A stretch of DNA of 64,000 bases from Lachnospiraceae bacterium (GCA_017520425.1 JAFXFO010000034.1:1-64000); one strand, 5' to 3'. Positions 1-8,238 are shown, numbered from the stretch's first letter. Numbers and translations: made by a program. Notes: generated by a model not told the origin, from the sequence alone.

Positions 1-174
1 AATATACAACACACGATTTCTTACTAATGACTTTGGATGGTTAAGCAGGGACGCAAACGCATCAAAAAATTCATACCATTTATCAGTATCTTGACTTTCG
101 GATATGATTTTATCAGCAATGGCACAAGCATATTTATCATCCTTTGCTGTCAACTTTGCAATTATGTCCTGCAT
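1..174 (-). CDS. HEAT-repeat-like protein, N-terminal fragment (runs off window)
   Basis: An open frame begins at ATG 174 on the minus strand and runs off the left edge, giving the first 58 residues. It is preceded by a strong ribosome binding site, GGAGGTGA at 181-188. The fragment starts MQDIIAKLTAKDDKYA and ends with a segment like a HEAT helix pair (LLNHPKSLVRNRVLYI). I associate this start with a clostridial HEAT-like family often labelled 'SufBD protein', a name that does not describe a proven function. It is the first gene after the DUF6434 gene in the same direction and carries the same 36-nt leader repeat. Identity as a gene is fairly sure; function is not assigned. Confidence 0.72.
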   Translation of the reverse strand, partial: MQDIIAKLTAKDDKYACAIADKIISESQDTDKWYEFFDAFASLLNHPKSLVRNRVLYI

Positions 175-179
175 TAAAA

Positions 180-226
180 CTCACCTCCATATTCAAATTC
201 TTGCATGCTTTTACACTCTCTGCAAG
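180..226 (-). repeat. 36-nt leader repeat, single copy with RBS
   Basis: On the minus strand one 36-nt unit runs from 226 to 191 (begins CTTGCAGAGAG, ends AATTTGAAT) and is followed directly by ATGGAGGTGAG, which supplies the ribosome binding site of the gene starting at 174. The preceding bases TTTCAGT also match the copy at 793-900. The two copies align over about 60 bases at roughly three quarters identity by eye. Confidence 0.75.
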
Positions 227-237
227 ACTGAAATTTG

Positions 238-810
238 TCAGTTTAACGCAGCAAGGTCAGAATTTTCATAACGATTGTGTCCTTGTAAACTCTTTTTATA
301 TTTCCAACAGATAATAGCTTCTTCCAAACCTCTTCCTTGATTATCTTCGAAAAAATCCCGAATGTATGTATTATACTCAAATTGTTTATCAATCGTTGTT
401 TTACCTTTTTTCTTTTCTTCTAAAATCTGATAATATGCATTAATTGCATCACCATAAGTCTTTCCAGCATTACTCTTTAACCACTTCTGGAACAAAACAT
501 TAAAAGAAAAACTTTTACCTATTTTTTCTTTAAAAAAGGCTCTATGCTTTTCGGAACATACTATATTGGATTCAATTAATGTATTTTCTGTAATTAATCC
601 AACAACTATTGTTGCTTTTCTTTTTGCAGAAGTTTCTAATATCTTTCCCGTATCAAGAAAACAGGCAATTCTATCTGTAAGCTCAATCTTTCCACCCGAA
701 ACAGGCAGATTGTTTTCCCTACAAAAATCAACTAATTCTTCCTTCAAATAATAAAAACTTCGAAAAGTTTTTCCATCTAATTCCTTATTCAAATCTGGTC
801 TTTCACTCAT
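238..810 (-). CDS. SAP-like / DUF6434 domain protein
   Basis: 190-residue hydrophilic protein. Residues ~10-55 (KTFRSFYYLKEELVDFCREN through GGKIELTDRIACFLDTGK) look like a SAP-type helix-extension-helix module, a fold that often binds nucleic acid. The C-terminal part, with KSFSFNVLFQKWLKSNAGKT, matches my recollection of DUF6434. Function is unknown. I start at ATG 810 (MSERPDLNKE) because GGAGAG lies about 8 bases upstream. The frame stays open back to a TTG at 915, but that extension is simply translated 36-nt repeats (12-residue periods such as LVERLKATEDLK). It follows the epimerase gene in the same direction. Confidence 0.7.
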   Translation of the reverse strand: MSERPDLNKELDGKTFRSFYYLKEELVDFCRENNLPVSGGKIELTDRIACFLDTGKILETSAKRKATIVVGLITENTLIESNIVCSEKHRAFFKEKIGKSFSFNVLFQKWLKSNAGKTYGDAINAYYQILEEKKKGKTTIDKQFEYNTYIRDFFEDNQGRGLEEAIICWKYKKSLQGHNRYENSDLAALN

Positions 811-900
811 TTTCATTCTCTCCATAAACTTCAAATCTTCTGTTGCTTTCAATCTCTCTACAAGACTGAAAGTTTCTGTTGATTTCATTCTATTTACAAG
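793..900 (-). repeat. Three tandem 36-nt leader repeats
   Basis: Read on the minus strand, units start at 900, 864 and 828 with an exact 36-nt period: CTTGTAAATAGAATGAAATC, CTTGTAGAGAGATTGAAAGC and the degenerate TTTATGGAGAGAATGAAAAT. Units 1 and 2 agree at about 27 of 33 positions. The array spans the gap between the epimerase stop and the DUF6434 start, and its last unit supplies the GGAGAG used as ribosome binding site. Translated it gives 12-residue repeats (LVNRMKSTETFS, LVERLKATEDLK, FMERMKMSERPD). Confidence 0.8.
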
Positions 901-907
901 TTTAATT

Positions 908-1774
908 TTATCCAACCACTTGAATGTAATAATCTATAAGTTCATATATCCAATCGTGAAGTACCGAAAACCTAAATCCCAATGATTGTGCTTTGTCAGT
1001 ATTTATGCTGTATTCTGGTTCTCCGTTATATGGAGCGTTCTCTCCTTCATCACAAAGAATTGCTTTTGAACCAGTTTTTTTCTCAACATAGTCAATTAAT
1101 TCTCTTATAGAAATAGTACCTTCCGAACTTCCGTTAATTGCTCCTCTGACATCTTTATCAACCAAAAAAGCCATAAATCTTCCTGCTTCATCTGAACGTA
1201 TAAAACCCATCTGATAATCCAAATTATCTATATTCATTGGAATAGACTTCATAATATGTTCAACATAAAACAGTAGCCTTTTTGTATAATCATCTTTTCC
1301 TATTGCAAACGGATATCTTACCGCTATCCAGTTTCTATCAGAATACTTTTGCCATAAAGCATACTCTGCCTGCCTCTTTATTTGCTCATATGGGAAGTCC
1401 ATTCTATTGCACCATATAAGTTCTTTTGAAGTTCCGTCAAAATCAGATTCTACAGTATTCATGTGCTTAGGTTCATAAACTGATGTGCTTGACATATGAA
1501 TATATTTATCACAATCAACAACATCCATTACATATCTGATATCATTCGAACAATACGCTATTTTATCAATTACAACATCATAATGTGTACCAATTAAAGC
1601 TTCTTTTACGCTAGTCTCATTTGTTCTCTCAATAATAATTCTTTTTACTTTATCGCCGTATTCATCTGAAGTTTTTCCTCTTGTAGCGATAGTAACATCA
1701 TGACCATTTTCTATAAGTTCATTTACCATGTGTATTCCAAAAAATCTAGTACCACCAATCACCAAAATTTTCAT
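908..1774 (-). CDS. NAD-dependent epimerase/dehydratase (extended SDR)
   Basis: 288-residue extended short-chain dehydrogenase. The N-terminus MKILVIGGTRFFG carries the GxxGxxG dinucleotide-binding motif (residues 7-13); SSTSVY around residue 96 and YEQIK around residue 129 are the catalytic Ser/Tyr/Lys region. Substrate cannot be told; relatives act on nucleotide sugars or related isomerisations. The start is ATG 1774 with GGAGGTG upstream at 1782-1788. The gene is AT-rich compared with the GH36 gene next door and shares direction and leader repeat with the two following unrelated genes. It could be a sugar-nucleotide epimerase or reductase. No partner pathway genes are in view. Confidence 0.85.
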   Translation of the reverse strand: MKILVIGGTRFFGIHMVNELIENGHDVTIATRGKTSDEYGDKVKRIIIERTNETSVKEALIGTHYDVVIDKIAYCSNDIRYVMDVVDCDKYIHMSSTSVYEPKHMNTVESDFDGTSKELIWCNRMDFPYEQIKRQAEYALWQKYSDRNWIAVRYPFAIGKDDYTKRLLFYVEHIMKSIPMNIDNLDYQMGFIRSDEAGRFMAFLVDKDVRGAINGSSEGTISIRELIDYVEKKTGSKAILCDEGENAPYNGEPEYSINTDKAQSLGFRFSVLHDWIYELIDYYIQVVG

Positions 1775-1779
1775 CCCAA

Positions 1780-1810
1780 CACCTCCATGAACTTCAAAGT
1801 TTCCTCTCTA
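1780..1810 (-). repeat. Partial copy of the leader repeat before the epimerase
   Basis: On the minus strand 1810-1780 reads TAGAGAGGAAAC then TTTGAAGTTCATGGAGGTG. The first seven bases and the last 18 match the core of the copy at 793-900 (TAGAGAG ... TTTGAAGTTTATGGAG); about 16 middle bases are missing or changed. It again ends in the ribosome binding site of the gene it precedes. Confidence 0.6.
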
Positions 1811-1824
1811 TTATACTGCCATGC

Positions 1825-1860
1825 CGACAAACTTGCAACGCTTTGCGTTGTTCGTTGTCG
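1825..1860. other. Imperfect hairpin at the edge of the AT-rich block
   Basis: CGACAA(A)C pairs with GTTGTCG on the outside, then a 3x3 internal loop, then CAACGC / GCGTTG with a TTT loop. The outer stem has one extra unpaired A. It sits between the leader of the epimerase gene and the promoter of the plus-strand GH36 gene. It might be a terminator-like or recombination-site-like structure; it lacks a T-run on either strand. Confidence 0.5.
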
Positions 1861-1900
1861 CGTCATGGGGTATTAGCAAATCATAGATGTGCTTTTTCCA

Positions 1901-1929
1901 TTGTAATATGAATATGAAATTGTTAAAAT
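1901..1929 (+). promoter_or_regulatory. Sigma-A type promoter of the GH36 gene
   Basis: TTGTAA at 1901-1906, 17-base spacer, TAAAAT at 1924-1929. Transcription would begin near 1936, leaving too little leader for ATG 1944 and favouring ATG 1965 as the start. Confidence 0.6.
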
Positions 1930-1964
1930 AGAAGTAAGATTTTATGGAAAGGTCGGGTATTGCA

Positions 1965-4196
1965 ATGGGAATTGTTTATTTAGAGAAGGAAAGACTATTT
2001 AAACTGGATACACCGCATACTACATATATCATAGGTATTGTAGGGGAAGAAGGTTTTTTAGGACATGCTTACTATGGAAAGACAATAAAGGATGCGCAGG
2101 GAGCTTCGGCCCTCATGCGTATTTATGAAAATCCTTTTACGCCGGATACCAATGCCAGGGACAGACTGTCCTTTATGGATTGTTTCCCTACTGAGTATTC
2201 GGGCCATGGTGTTGGGGATTATCGGGAAAGCAGTATTCGCGTTACGACAAAAGGAGGATATAATGCCGTATCCTTAGCCTATGTGTCTCATGAGATTTAT
2301 AAGGGAAAGCGGAAGCTGCCGGGATTGCCGGCTACCTTTGGCTCCGAGGAGGAAGTAACAACATTGGCCATTGTCTGTGAGGACAAAGCCATAGGACTTA
2401 CGGCAGTGCTGGAATATAGTGTTTTTGAGACGGTAGATGCCATTGCCAGGAGTGCGAGGATTCTAAACGACAGTAAGGAGGCAGTAGTACTCAATAAGGT
2501 AATGAGTGGTTGTCTGGATATGGATAACAGGGATTTTGAGGTGATTACCTTGCATGGTTCCTGGGCAAGAGAACGGCATATGGAAAGAAAACAATTAGGA
2601 CATGGCAAGTTTCTGGTATCCAGTCTGCGTGGGGAAGGAGGTCACCAGGAGCATCAGTTTATGGCGCTTTTGGACAAGCATGCTACCCAAACGACAGGTG
2701 ATGTGTATGGCTTCCATTTGGTGTATTCCGGTAATTTCCGTATGCTGGCAGAGGTGAATCAGTTTGACAGTGTGAGAGTCATGGGTGGTATCGAACCGGA
2801 GGGATTCCGTTGGCTGTTAAAGCCCGGTGAGAGCTTCCAAAGTCCGGAAATGATTTATGCATATTCATCGCAGGGCTTAGGGGGAATGAGCAGAACCTTC
2901 CATGATTTGTACCGGAATCACTTGATACGCAGTCCCTATAAGGATCAAAAACGCCCCATTTTGATTAATAACTGGGAAGCAACTTATTTTGATTTTGATG
3001 AGCAGAAGCTGTTAGATATCGCCAAAGAAGCTTCCAAACTGGGAATCGAAATGCTGGTCATGGACGACGGATGGTTCGGTAACCGTTTTGATGATAACCG
3101 CGCTTTAGGAGACTGGCAGGTCAATGAAGAAAAGCTTAAGGGAGGACTTAAGAAGCTGGTAGATGGCGTGAATGTACTGGGTATGAAGTTTGGAATCTGG
3201 TTTGAGCCGGAGATGGTTTCCCCGGAGTCAAAGCTTTACCGGGAGCATCCGGACTGGGCCATTGCCATACCGGGCAGAACACCGGGACTGGCCCGAAATC
3301 AGTATGTATTGGATATAAGCCGTAAGGAAGTGCGGGATTACATATTGGAGATGATGTTTAAGGTACTTCATAGTGCCAATATCAGCTATGTGAAGTGGGA
3401 TATGAATCGTCCTTTGAGTGATTTGGGCAGTGCTTGCTTACAGGCGGAAAATCAGGGCGAACTGTACCACAGATATGTGCTGGGTATGTATGAAATGCAG
3501 GAAAGATTGCTGGCAGAATTCCCGGATTTACTGTTGGAGAACTGTTCCGGCGGCGGGGCACGTTTTGATCCGGGCATGCTATATTACAGTCCGCAGATAT
3601 GGTGCTCTGATGATACGGATGCTATCGAACGATTACAGATTCAGGAAGGGACGGCTTTGATATACCCCTTATCCGCTATGGGCGCACATGTCAGTGTTTG
3701 TCCCAACCATACAGTGGGTCGAAATACTCCTTTTGAAACCAGAGGATACGTTGCGCTGGCAGGAACCTTTGGATATGAGTTGGATATTACCAAGCTGACT
3801 GACGAGGATAAGGCAATGGTAAAGTTACAAACTGCCATGTATCATAAGTTTAATGATTTGGTAAGGGAAGGGGATTATTACCGTATTGCTTCTTACAGAG
3901 AGAATCATTTATATGATTGCTTCCAAGTGGTGAGCAAGGACAAAAAGAGAAGTCTGGTATTCTATGTGCAGGTACTGAATGAGGCGAATAAAAAGTCAAG
4001 AATCTTAAAGCTGCAAGGACTGGAGGAAGGACTTACCTATACTGTGAAGGAGCTTGATATGAATGTGGCAGATTCGGAAGATATGGTGAAAGATATGCAG
4101 AAGGCGTTTAGCGGCGAATTGTTGATGAATGCAGGCTTACATTTTGAGAGGATGTGGGGAGATTTCAGAGCTAAGGTAATCGTGTTGGAGGCGTAA
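1965..4196 (+). CDS. GH36 alpha-galactosidase
   Basis: 743-residue family GH36 alpha-galactosidase, full length for the bacterial ~730-residue group. It should release terminal alpha-1,6-galactose from raffinose-type sugars or galactomannan oligomers, in the cytoplasm since there is no signal peptide. The substrate-pocket motif LVMDDGWFGNR is present. Asp479 in KWDMNR is the expected nucleophile and Asp549 in WCSDDTD the expected acid/base; this numbering is close to the pair 478/548 I recall for Geobacillus AgaA. CSGGGARFD is also intact. I start at ATG 1965, after GGAAAGG, because the promoter lies just upstream; ATG 1944 is in frame but nearly at the transcription start. The CE2-type esterase follows 21 bases downstream and is probably cotranscribed. 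Confidence 0.95.
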   Translation: MGIVYLEKERLFKLDTPHTTYIIGIVGEEGFLGHAYYGKTIKDAQGASALMRIYENPFTPDTNARDRLSFMDCFPTEYSGHGVGDYRESSIRVTTKGGYNAVSLAYVSHEIYKGKRKLPGLPATFGSEEEVTTLAIVCEDKAIGLTAVLEYSVFETVDAIARSARILNDSKEAVVLNKVMSGCLDMDNRDFEVITLHGSWARERHMERKQLGHGKFLVSSLRGEGGHQEHQFMALLDKHATQTTGDVYGFHLVYSGNFRMLAEVNQFDSVRVMGGIEPEGFRWLLKPGESFQSPEMIYAYSSQGLGGMSRTFHDLYRNHLIRSPYKDQKRPILINNWEATYFDFDEQKLLDIAKEASKLGIEMLVMDDGWFGNRFDDNRALGDWQVNEEKLKGGLKKLVDGVNVLGMKFGIWFEPEMVSPESKLYREHPDWAIAIPGRTPGLARNQYVLDISRKEVRDYILEMMFKVLHSANISYVKWDMNRPLSDLGSACLQAENQGELYHRYVLGMYEMQERLLAEFPDLLLENCSGGGARFDPGMLYYSPQIWCSDDTDAIERLQIQEGTALIYPLSAMGAHVSVCPNHTVGRNTPFETRGYVALAGTFGYELDITKLTDEDKAMVKLQTAMYHKFNDLVREGDYYRIASYRENHLYDCFQVVSKDKKRSLVFYVQVLNEANKKSRILKLQGLEEGLTYTVKELDMNVADSEDMVKDMQKAFSGELLMNAGLHFERMWGDFRAKVIVLEA

Positions 4197-4217
4197 GCTT
4201 GTGAGAAGGGTGATAAT

Positions 4218-5306
4218 ATGAGTGTATTGTTAAAATATATAGGTTCAGGAGAAAAGCCAATCTTCCCCTTGGAAGACAAGCTTCAATACTGCGGCAGAAT
4301 GGATTTTGATTATAAGGGTGGTCTCCTGTGGGTTTATCCCTGCAGTTACGTAAAACTGCGATTTACAGGTAAGAGTATAAAAGCAGTACTGACCAATCAT
4401 AAGGGCTACTGGAATAATGAAATGGGCTGGATACTGGATGGCAAAGAGGGCCGGGGAGTGCTTGCTGACAGTGGAGTAACGGTCATTGATATAGCAGCTG
4501 AACTGTCCGATGGCGAGCATGAACTTTGCTTTTACAAGAGAATGGACTCCTGCCATATGGTAGTGTTTCATGGCTTTGTGGTGGATGAAGACTTTGAACT
4601 TCTGGAGCCACCCGTGAGACCGGCAAGAAGAATTGAAGTGTATGGAGATTCCGTATCCGCAGGGGAGGTTTCAGAGGCCGTAGAATATAGCGGACAGCCG
4701 GACCCGGAGCATGACGGAGAGTATTCCAATAGTTATTATTCTTATTCCTGGATAACAGCCCGCAAGTTGGGAGCAGAGCTTCATAATATAGCACAAGGCG
4801 GAATTGCTCTTTTGGAGGGGGAAGGCTATTTTAACATGCCGGAAACCAAGGGGATGGAGTATGTGTATGATAAGATTCAATACCAGCCATGGTTTGGCGT
4901 CAAGGAATGGGATTTTTCCAAATATATTCCGCAACTGGTATTGGTGGTCATTGGACAAAACGATAAGCATCCTTATGATTATATGAAGGAAGATTATGAT
5001 GGGGAGAGGGCAGCGGTTTGGCGAAAACGTTATGCCGCATTTATCAGAAAGCTGAGAAGCGTATATCCCGAGGCACATATTATTTGCAAAACTACTATAC
5101 TATACCATGATAAGAGCTGGGACAGTGCTATACATCAGGTGGTGCAGGAATTGCAGGATGCTCATGTACATTATTTCGAATATAGCAATAATAGTGTGGG
5201 TACACCGGGACATGTGAGACGTCCGGAGGCGGAGAAGATGGCGGAAGAGCTATGCAGGTTTGTTGAGGAATTGAATAGAAAGTGGAGTGTTTTTCAGGAT
5301 TCTTGA
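4218..5306 (+). CDS. CE2-like SGNH carbohydrate esterase
   Basis: 362-residue two-domain esterase. Residues 1-130 are a beta-rich jelly-roll-like N-terminal domain (FDYKGGLLWVYPCSYVKLRF); the rest is an SGNH hydrolase with YGDSVSAGE (Ser145), the block-III motif GQND and His332 in GTPGHVRRPE. This arrangement is typical of carbohydrate esterase family 2, which removes acetyl groups from xylan or mannan oligosaccharides. No signal peptide is present, so an intracellular role on imported sugars is likely. AAGGGTGATA precedes the ATG. Its place behind the GH36 gene fits deacetylation coupled to glycoside hydrolysis. Exact acyl substrate is not determinable. Confidence 0.87.
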   Translation: MSVLLKYIGSGEKPIFPLEDKLQYCGRMDFDYKGGLLWVYPCSYVKLRFTGKSIKAVLTNHKGYWNNEMGWILDGKEGRGVLADSGVTVIDIAAELSDGEHELCFYKRMDSCHMVVFHGFVVDEDFELLEPPVRPARRIEVYGDSVSAGEVSEAVEYSGQPDPEHDGEYSNSYYSYSWITARKLGAELHNIAQGGIALLEGEGYFNMPETKGMEYVYDKIQYQPWFGVKEWDFSKYIPQLVLVVIGQNDKHPYDYMKEDYDGERAAVWRKRYAAFIRKLRSVYPEAHIICKTTILYHDKSWDSAIHQVVQELQDAHVHYFEYSNNSVGTPGHVRRPEAEKMAEELCRFVEELNRKWSVFQDS

Positions 5307-5463
5307 CGACAATGTGCGGGAATGGAAAAGATATCTTTCAAAATATTTGGAATAATTTGAAAAAACGTGAAAAATATTGTGGGATTTTGCTTTACTTCCC
5401 ACAGGAATTACTATAAAATAAAACTAATAGGTACCAAAATCCCAAGGAAAGGTAACAAACATT

Positions 5464-6840
5464 ATGTTTCAGGAAAATTTCGTATGGGGCGTGGCAGACA
5501 GCGCTTTTCAGGTAGAAGGTAAGGATGTGACAGACGGCAGTGGTATGACTGTGTGGGATACCTATTGTGCCGAAGGTCACATATTTGACGGACAGGATGC
5601 CAAGGTGGCCTGTGACAGATTACATAAGTATCCGGAGGACTTTGCACTGATGAAGGAACTGGGCGTGAAGAATTACCGCTTTTCCGTGAATTGGGCAAGG
5701 ATTCTGCCGGAAGGAACCGGTAAGGTAAATGAGCAGGGTATTGCTTTCTACAAGGATATGTTGAAGGAAATGAAGAAGAATGGTATTACTCCTTATTTAA
5801 CCATGTTTCATTGGGAGTATCCCCAGGTCTTGCAGGATAAGGGTGGTTGGTTGAATCCGGACAGTGTGGAATGGTTCGGCGAGTATGCGAAAGTCATTGC
5901 AGAGAACTTTTCTGAGGATTGTGAGTACTTCTTTACCTTTAATGAGCCTCAGTGTTTCGTGGGACTTGGATATCTGCGTGGTGCGCAGGCACCGGGAATG
6001 ATGCTTCCTCAGAAGGACGTGTTCCAGATTACTCACAATGTATTGAAGGCACATGGTACAGCGGTTATCAATTTAAGAAAATATGCAAAGAGACCTATTA
6101 AGATTGGCTATGCGCCTACTTGTGGCGTGGCATTGCCTGCATCTGACAGGCCGGAGGATATAGAAGCGGCGCGAGAGACCTATCTTGGCTTGAATATCCC
6201 CATGGATAACTGGACTTGGAATGTAGTATGGTTCAGTGACCCGGTATTCCTGGGCAAATATCCGGAGGCGGGTTTGAAGAAGTTTGCAGAGTATCTGCCG
6301 GAGATTACCGAGGAGGATATGAAGCTGATTCATCAGCCCTTGGATTTCATGGGGCAGAATATTTATAATGGTTACTACGTGCGCAGAGGTGAAGACGGTA
6401 GTATAGAGGATGTGAAGCGTCCTGTGGGTTATGCTAAGACGGCTGTGAACTGGCCCGTGACACCGGAGTGCTTGTACTGGGGCTGCAAGTTCCTTTATGA
6501 GCGTTATCAGATGCCTATTTATATTACGGAAAATGGTATGTCCTGCCATGATGTAGTGTCTTTGGATGGTAAGGTACATGATCCCAATCGTATTGATTTC
6601 CTGGAGCGATATCTGGCAGCCATACAGAAAGCTATCGAGGAAGGTGTTGATATTAAGGGCTATTTCGAATGGACCTTTCTGGATAATTTTGAATGGACCC
6701 ATGGCTATAATGAACGTTTCGGTCTGGTATATGTGGACTTTGCCACACAGAAGAGAATCCCTAAGGATTCCGCTTACTGGTATAAGGAAGTCATGGAAAG
6801 CAATGGTGCCAGTCTGTTTGTAAATTGGGAGGGCAAGTGA
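5464..6840 (+). CDS. GH1 beta-glucosidase
   Basis: 458-residue family GH1 enzyme of normal length. The acid/base is Glu161 in FTFNEPQ and the nucleophile is Glu356 in YITENGMS; the N-terminal FVWGVADSAFQVEG and C-terminal NFEWTHGYNERFGLVYVDF signatures are intact. It should hydrolyse cellobiose or other beta-glucosides. The active-site loop has no evident phospho-sugar signature, though 6-phospho-beta-glucosidase activity cannot be excluded. There is no signal peptide. The 157-base gap before it contains TATAAA at 5412 and an AGGAAAGG ribosome binding site, so it probably has its own promoter. The DUF4250 gene overlaps its stop codon. Confidence 0.95.
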   Translation: MFQENFVWGVADSAFQVEGKDVTDGSGMTVWDTYCAEGHIFDGQDAKVACDRLHKYPEDFALMKELGVKNYRFSVNWARILPEGTGKVNEQGIAFYKDMLKEMKKNGITPYLTMFHWEYPQVLQDKGGWLNPDSVEWFGEYAKVIAENFSEDCEYFFTFNEPQCFVGLGYLRGAQAPGMMLPQKDVFQITHNVLKAHGTAVINLRKYAKRPIKIGYAPTCGVALPASDRPEDIEAARETYLGLNIPMDNWTWNVVWFSDPVFLGKYPEAGLKKFAEYLPEITEEDMKLIHQPLDFMGQNIYNGYYVRRGEDGSIEDVKRPVGYAKTAVNWPVTPECLYWGCKFLYERYQMPIYITENGMSCHDVVSLDGKVHDPNRIDFLERYLAAIQKAIEEGVDIKGYFEWTFLDNFEWTHGYNERFGLVYVDFATQKRIPKDSAYWYKEVMESNGASLFVNWEGK

Positions 6841-7013
6841 TGATACCTAACGACCCGGTAATGTTACTAAGCTTTGTGAACTTAAAGCTGAGAGATTTTT
6901 ATTCCAATTTGGATGCCATGTGTGAAGATTTGGATATTAGTAAAGAGGAACTGGTACAGAAGCTGGAAGGTATTGACTACCATTACAATGCGGAGAGAAA
7001 TCAGTTTGTGTAA
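6840..7013 (+). CDS. DUF4250 small protein
   Basis: 57-residue protein beginning MIPNDPVMLLSFVNLKLRDF, with LDAMCEDLDISKEELVQKLE and a C-terminal YNAERNQFV. I recognise this pattern as DUF4250, a small conserved protein of Firmicutes with no known function; the middle part resembles a small helix-turn-helix. ATG 6840 overlaps the TGA of the GH1 gene by one base and GGAGGG lies 7 bases upstream, so translation is probably coupled. A longer in-frame start upstream would sit inside the GH1 gene without a ribosome binding site. Confidence 0.8.
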   Translation: MIPNDPVMLLSFVNLKLRDFYSNLDAMCEDLDISKEELVQKLEGIDYHYNAERNQFV

Positions 7014-7037
7014 GGGAAGTCCTTGGAGGGATGTCCG

Positions 7038-8228
7038 ATGGAAGCTAAGAGGAAATGTGCGGTTTGTATAGGTTGTGGTCGATGCGGAGAGTATCGGAAA
7101 GACCTACAGGTGATTACAGATAGTTTTTTAAAATCAGAACTTTTGTCTGCAGATACTGCGGACAAAGGTTCTTTTGTGATTGTTGATATCGGAACCACCA
7201 CCATAGCCATGGAGGCTTATGATGCGTATGGTGCAAAGCAGGCACAGTACGTGCAACATAATCCCCAGAGAATTTTCGGCAGGGATGTGATTTCCCGGAT
7301 TCAGGCAGCAGAAAATCCTATCCCGGCGAAGCAAATGCAGGGATTGGTAAAGCAGATGTTACTACAGGGGCTGGAGGAGTTGCAAAAAAAAGTTCCGGAT
7401 ATTCGGAAGGTTTATGTGGCAGGCAATACCACCATGCTGTATTTGTTGTTGGGATATGATACCAATGAATTGGGTTATGCACCTTTTAGGGCCAGCCGAT
7501 TGGAGCGGGCTGAGACCTCCCTGGGAGAGTGGAATGCTGTTTGTTTGCCCGGATTTTCCGCTTTTGTAGGAGCAGATATAGCGGCCGGTGTGTTGGCTAC
7601 GGGTATGGCAGAAAAAGAAAGCGTCAGCCTGTTGATAGATTTGGGTACCAACGGAGAAATGGTGCTGGGCAATAATGAGAAGCTACTTGCCTGTGCTACG
7701 GCAGCAGGTCCCGCCTTTGAAGGAATGCTGGAGGATGGAAGACAGGCCCTGTGGGGGGCTGATCTGGTAAAGGCCGTAGCAGAACTTTTGGACAAGGGGA
7801 TCCTGGATGAGACAGGGCTTTTGGCAGAACCCTATTTTAAAGAAGGTGTGACCGTTGCCGGTGTGCAAATTACGCAGGAGCATGTAAGGAATCTGCAGAC
7901 TGCCAAGGCTGCCCTTAAGGCAGGGATTGAAATATTGGCGGAGGCATATGGGATCGCCGTAGAGGATATTGAACAGGTTTATCTGGCGGGAGGCTTCGGG
8001 TATTTTCTGGAGGAAGAGTCGGCTATACGAATCGGATTGTTACCGAAGGCGTTGAAAGGAAAGGTGCAGGCGGTTGGAAATAGTGCGTTGGCAGGTTGTT
8101 ATGCATATCATTTTGCCGGGGATGCAGAAGAAAAACTCGCGCGGATAAAAGAGCTTACGAAAGTGATTAATTTGGCTGAATGGGAAGGGTTTAGTCAGAG
8201 ATTTGTGGAGAATATGTATTTGAGATAG
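7038..8228 (+). CDS. Orphan RACo-like ASKHA protein (DUF4445 type)
   Basis: 396-residue protein of the family that includes the reductive activators of corrinoid proteins (RACo). The ASKHA ATPase core is clear: VIVDIGTTTIAMEAYD, LLIDLGTNGEMVLG, YLAGGFGYFLE. Typical RACo proteins are about 600 residues with an N-terminal [2Fe-2S] ferredoxin domain; here that is replaced by a short Cys cluster (CAVCIGCGRCGEYR). No corrinoid protein or methyltransferase gene is nearby, so the client is unknown. I start at ATG 7038, with GGAGGG 7 bases upstream, rather than TTG 7023. Electron transfer through the short Cys cluster is inference. Confidence 0.8.
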   Translation: MEAKRKCAVCIGCGRCGEYRKDLQVITDSFLKSELLSADTADKGSFVIVDIGTTTIAMEAYDAYGAKQAQYVQHNPQRIFGRDVISRIQAAENPIPAKQMQGLVKQMLLQGLEELQKKVPDIRKVYVAGNTTMLYLLLGYDTNELGYAPFRASRLERAETSLGEWNAVCLPGFSAFVGADIAAGVLATGMAEKESVSLLIDLGTNGEMVLGNNEKLLACATAAGPAFEGMLEDGRQALWGADLVKAVAELLDKGILDETGLLAEPYFKEGVTVAGVQITQEHVRNLQTAKAALKAGIEILAEAYGIAVEDIEQVYLAGGFGYFLEEESAIRIGLLPKALKGKVQAVGNSALAGCYAYHFAGDAEEKLARIKELTKVINLAEWEGFSQRFVENMYLR

Positions 8229-8238
8229 GAGTGGAAGG

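Noticed and set aside
811-915. N-terminal extension of the DUF6434 protein from TTG 915
   Set aside because: It is the translation of the 36-nt repeats, has no ribosome binding site and overlaps the epimerase stop; ATG 810 has GGAGAG at the right distance.
236-1860. Canonical integron with attC sites
   Set aside because: GTTAAAC near 244 and GTTGGAT near 913 (minus strand) fit GTTRRRY, but the motif is frequent, the hairpin at 1825 does not fit the consensus ends, and no integrase is in view.
6073-6702. Long antisense frame inside the GH1 gene (similar ones in the ABC, xylanase and TPR genes)
   Set aside because: Shadow of codon usage in a well-supported gene on the other strand; no start signals and no recognisable protein features.
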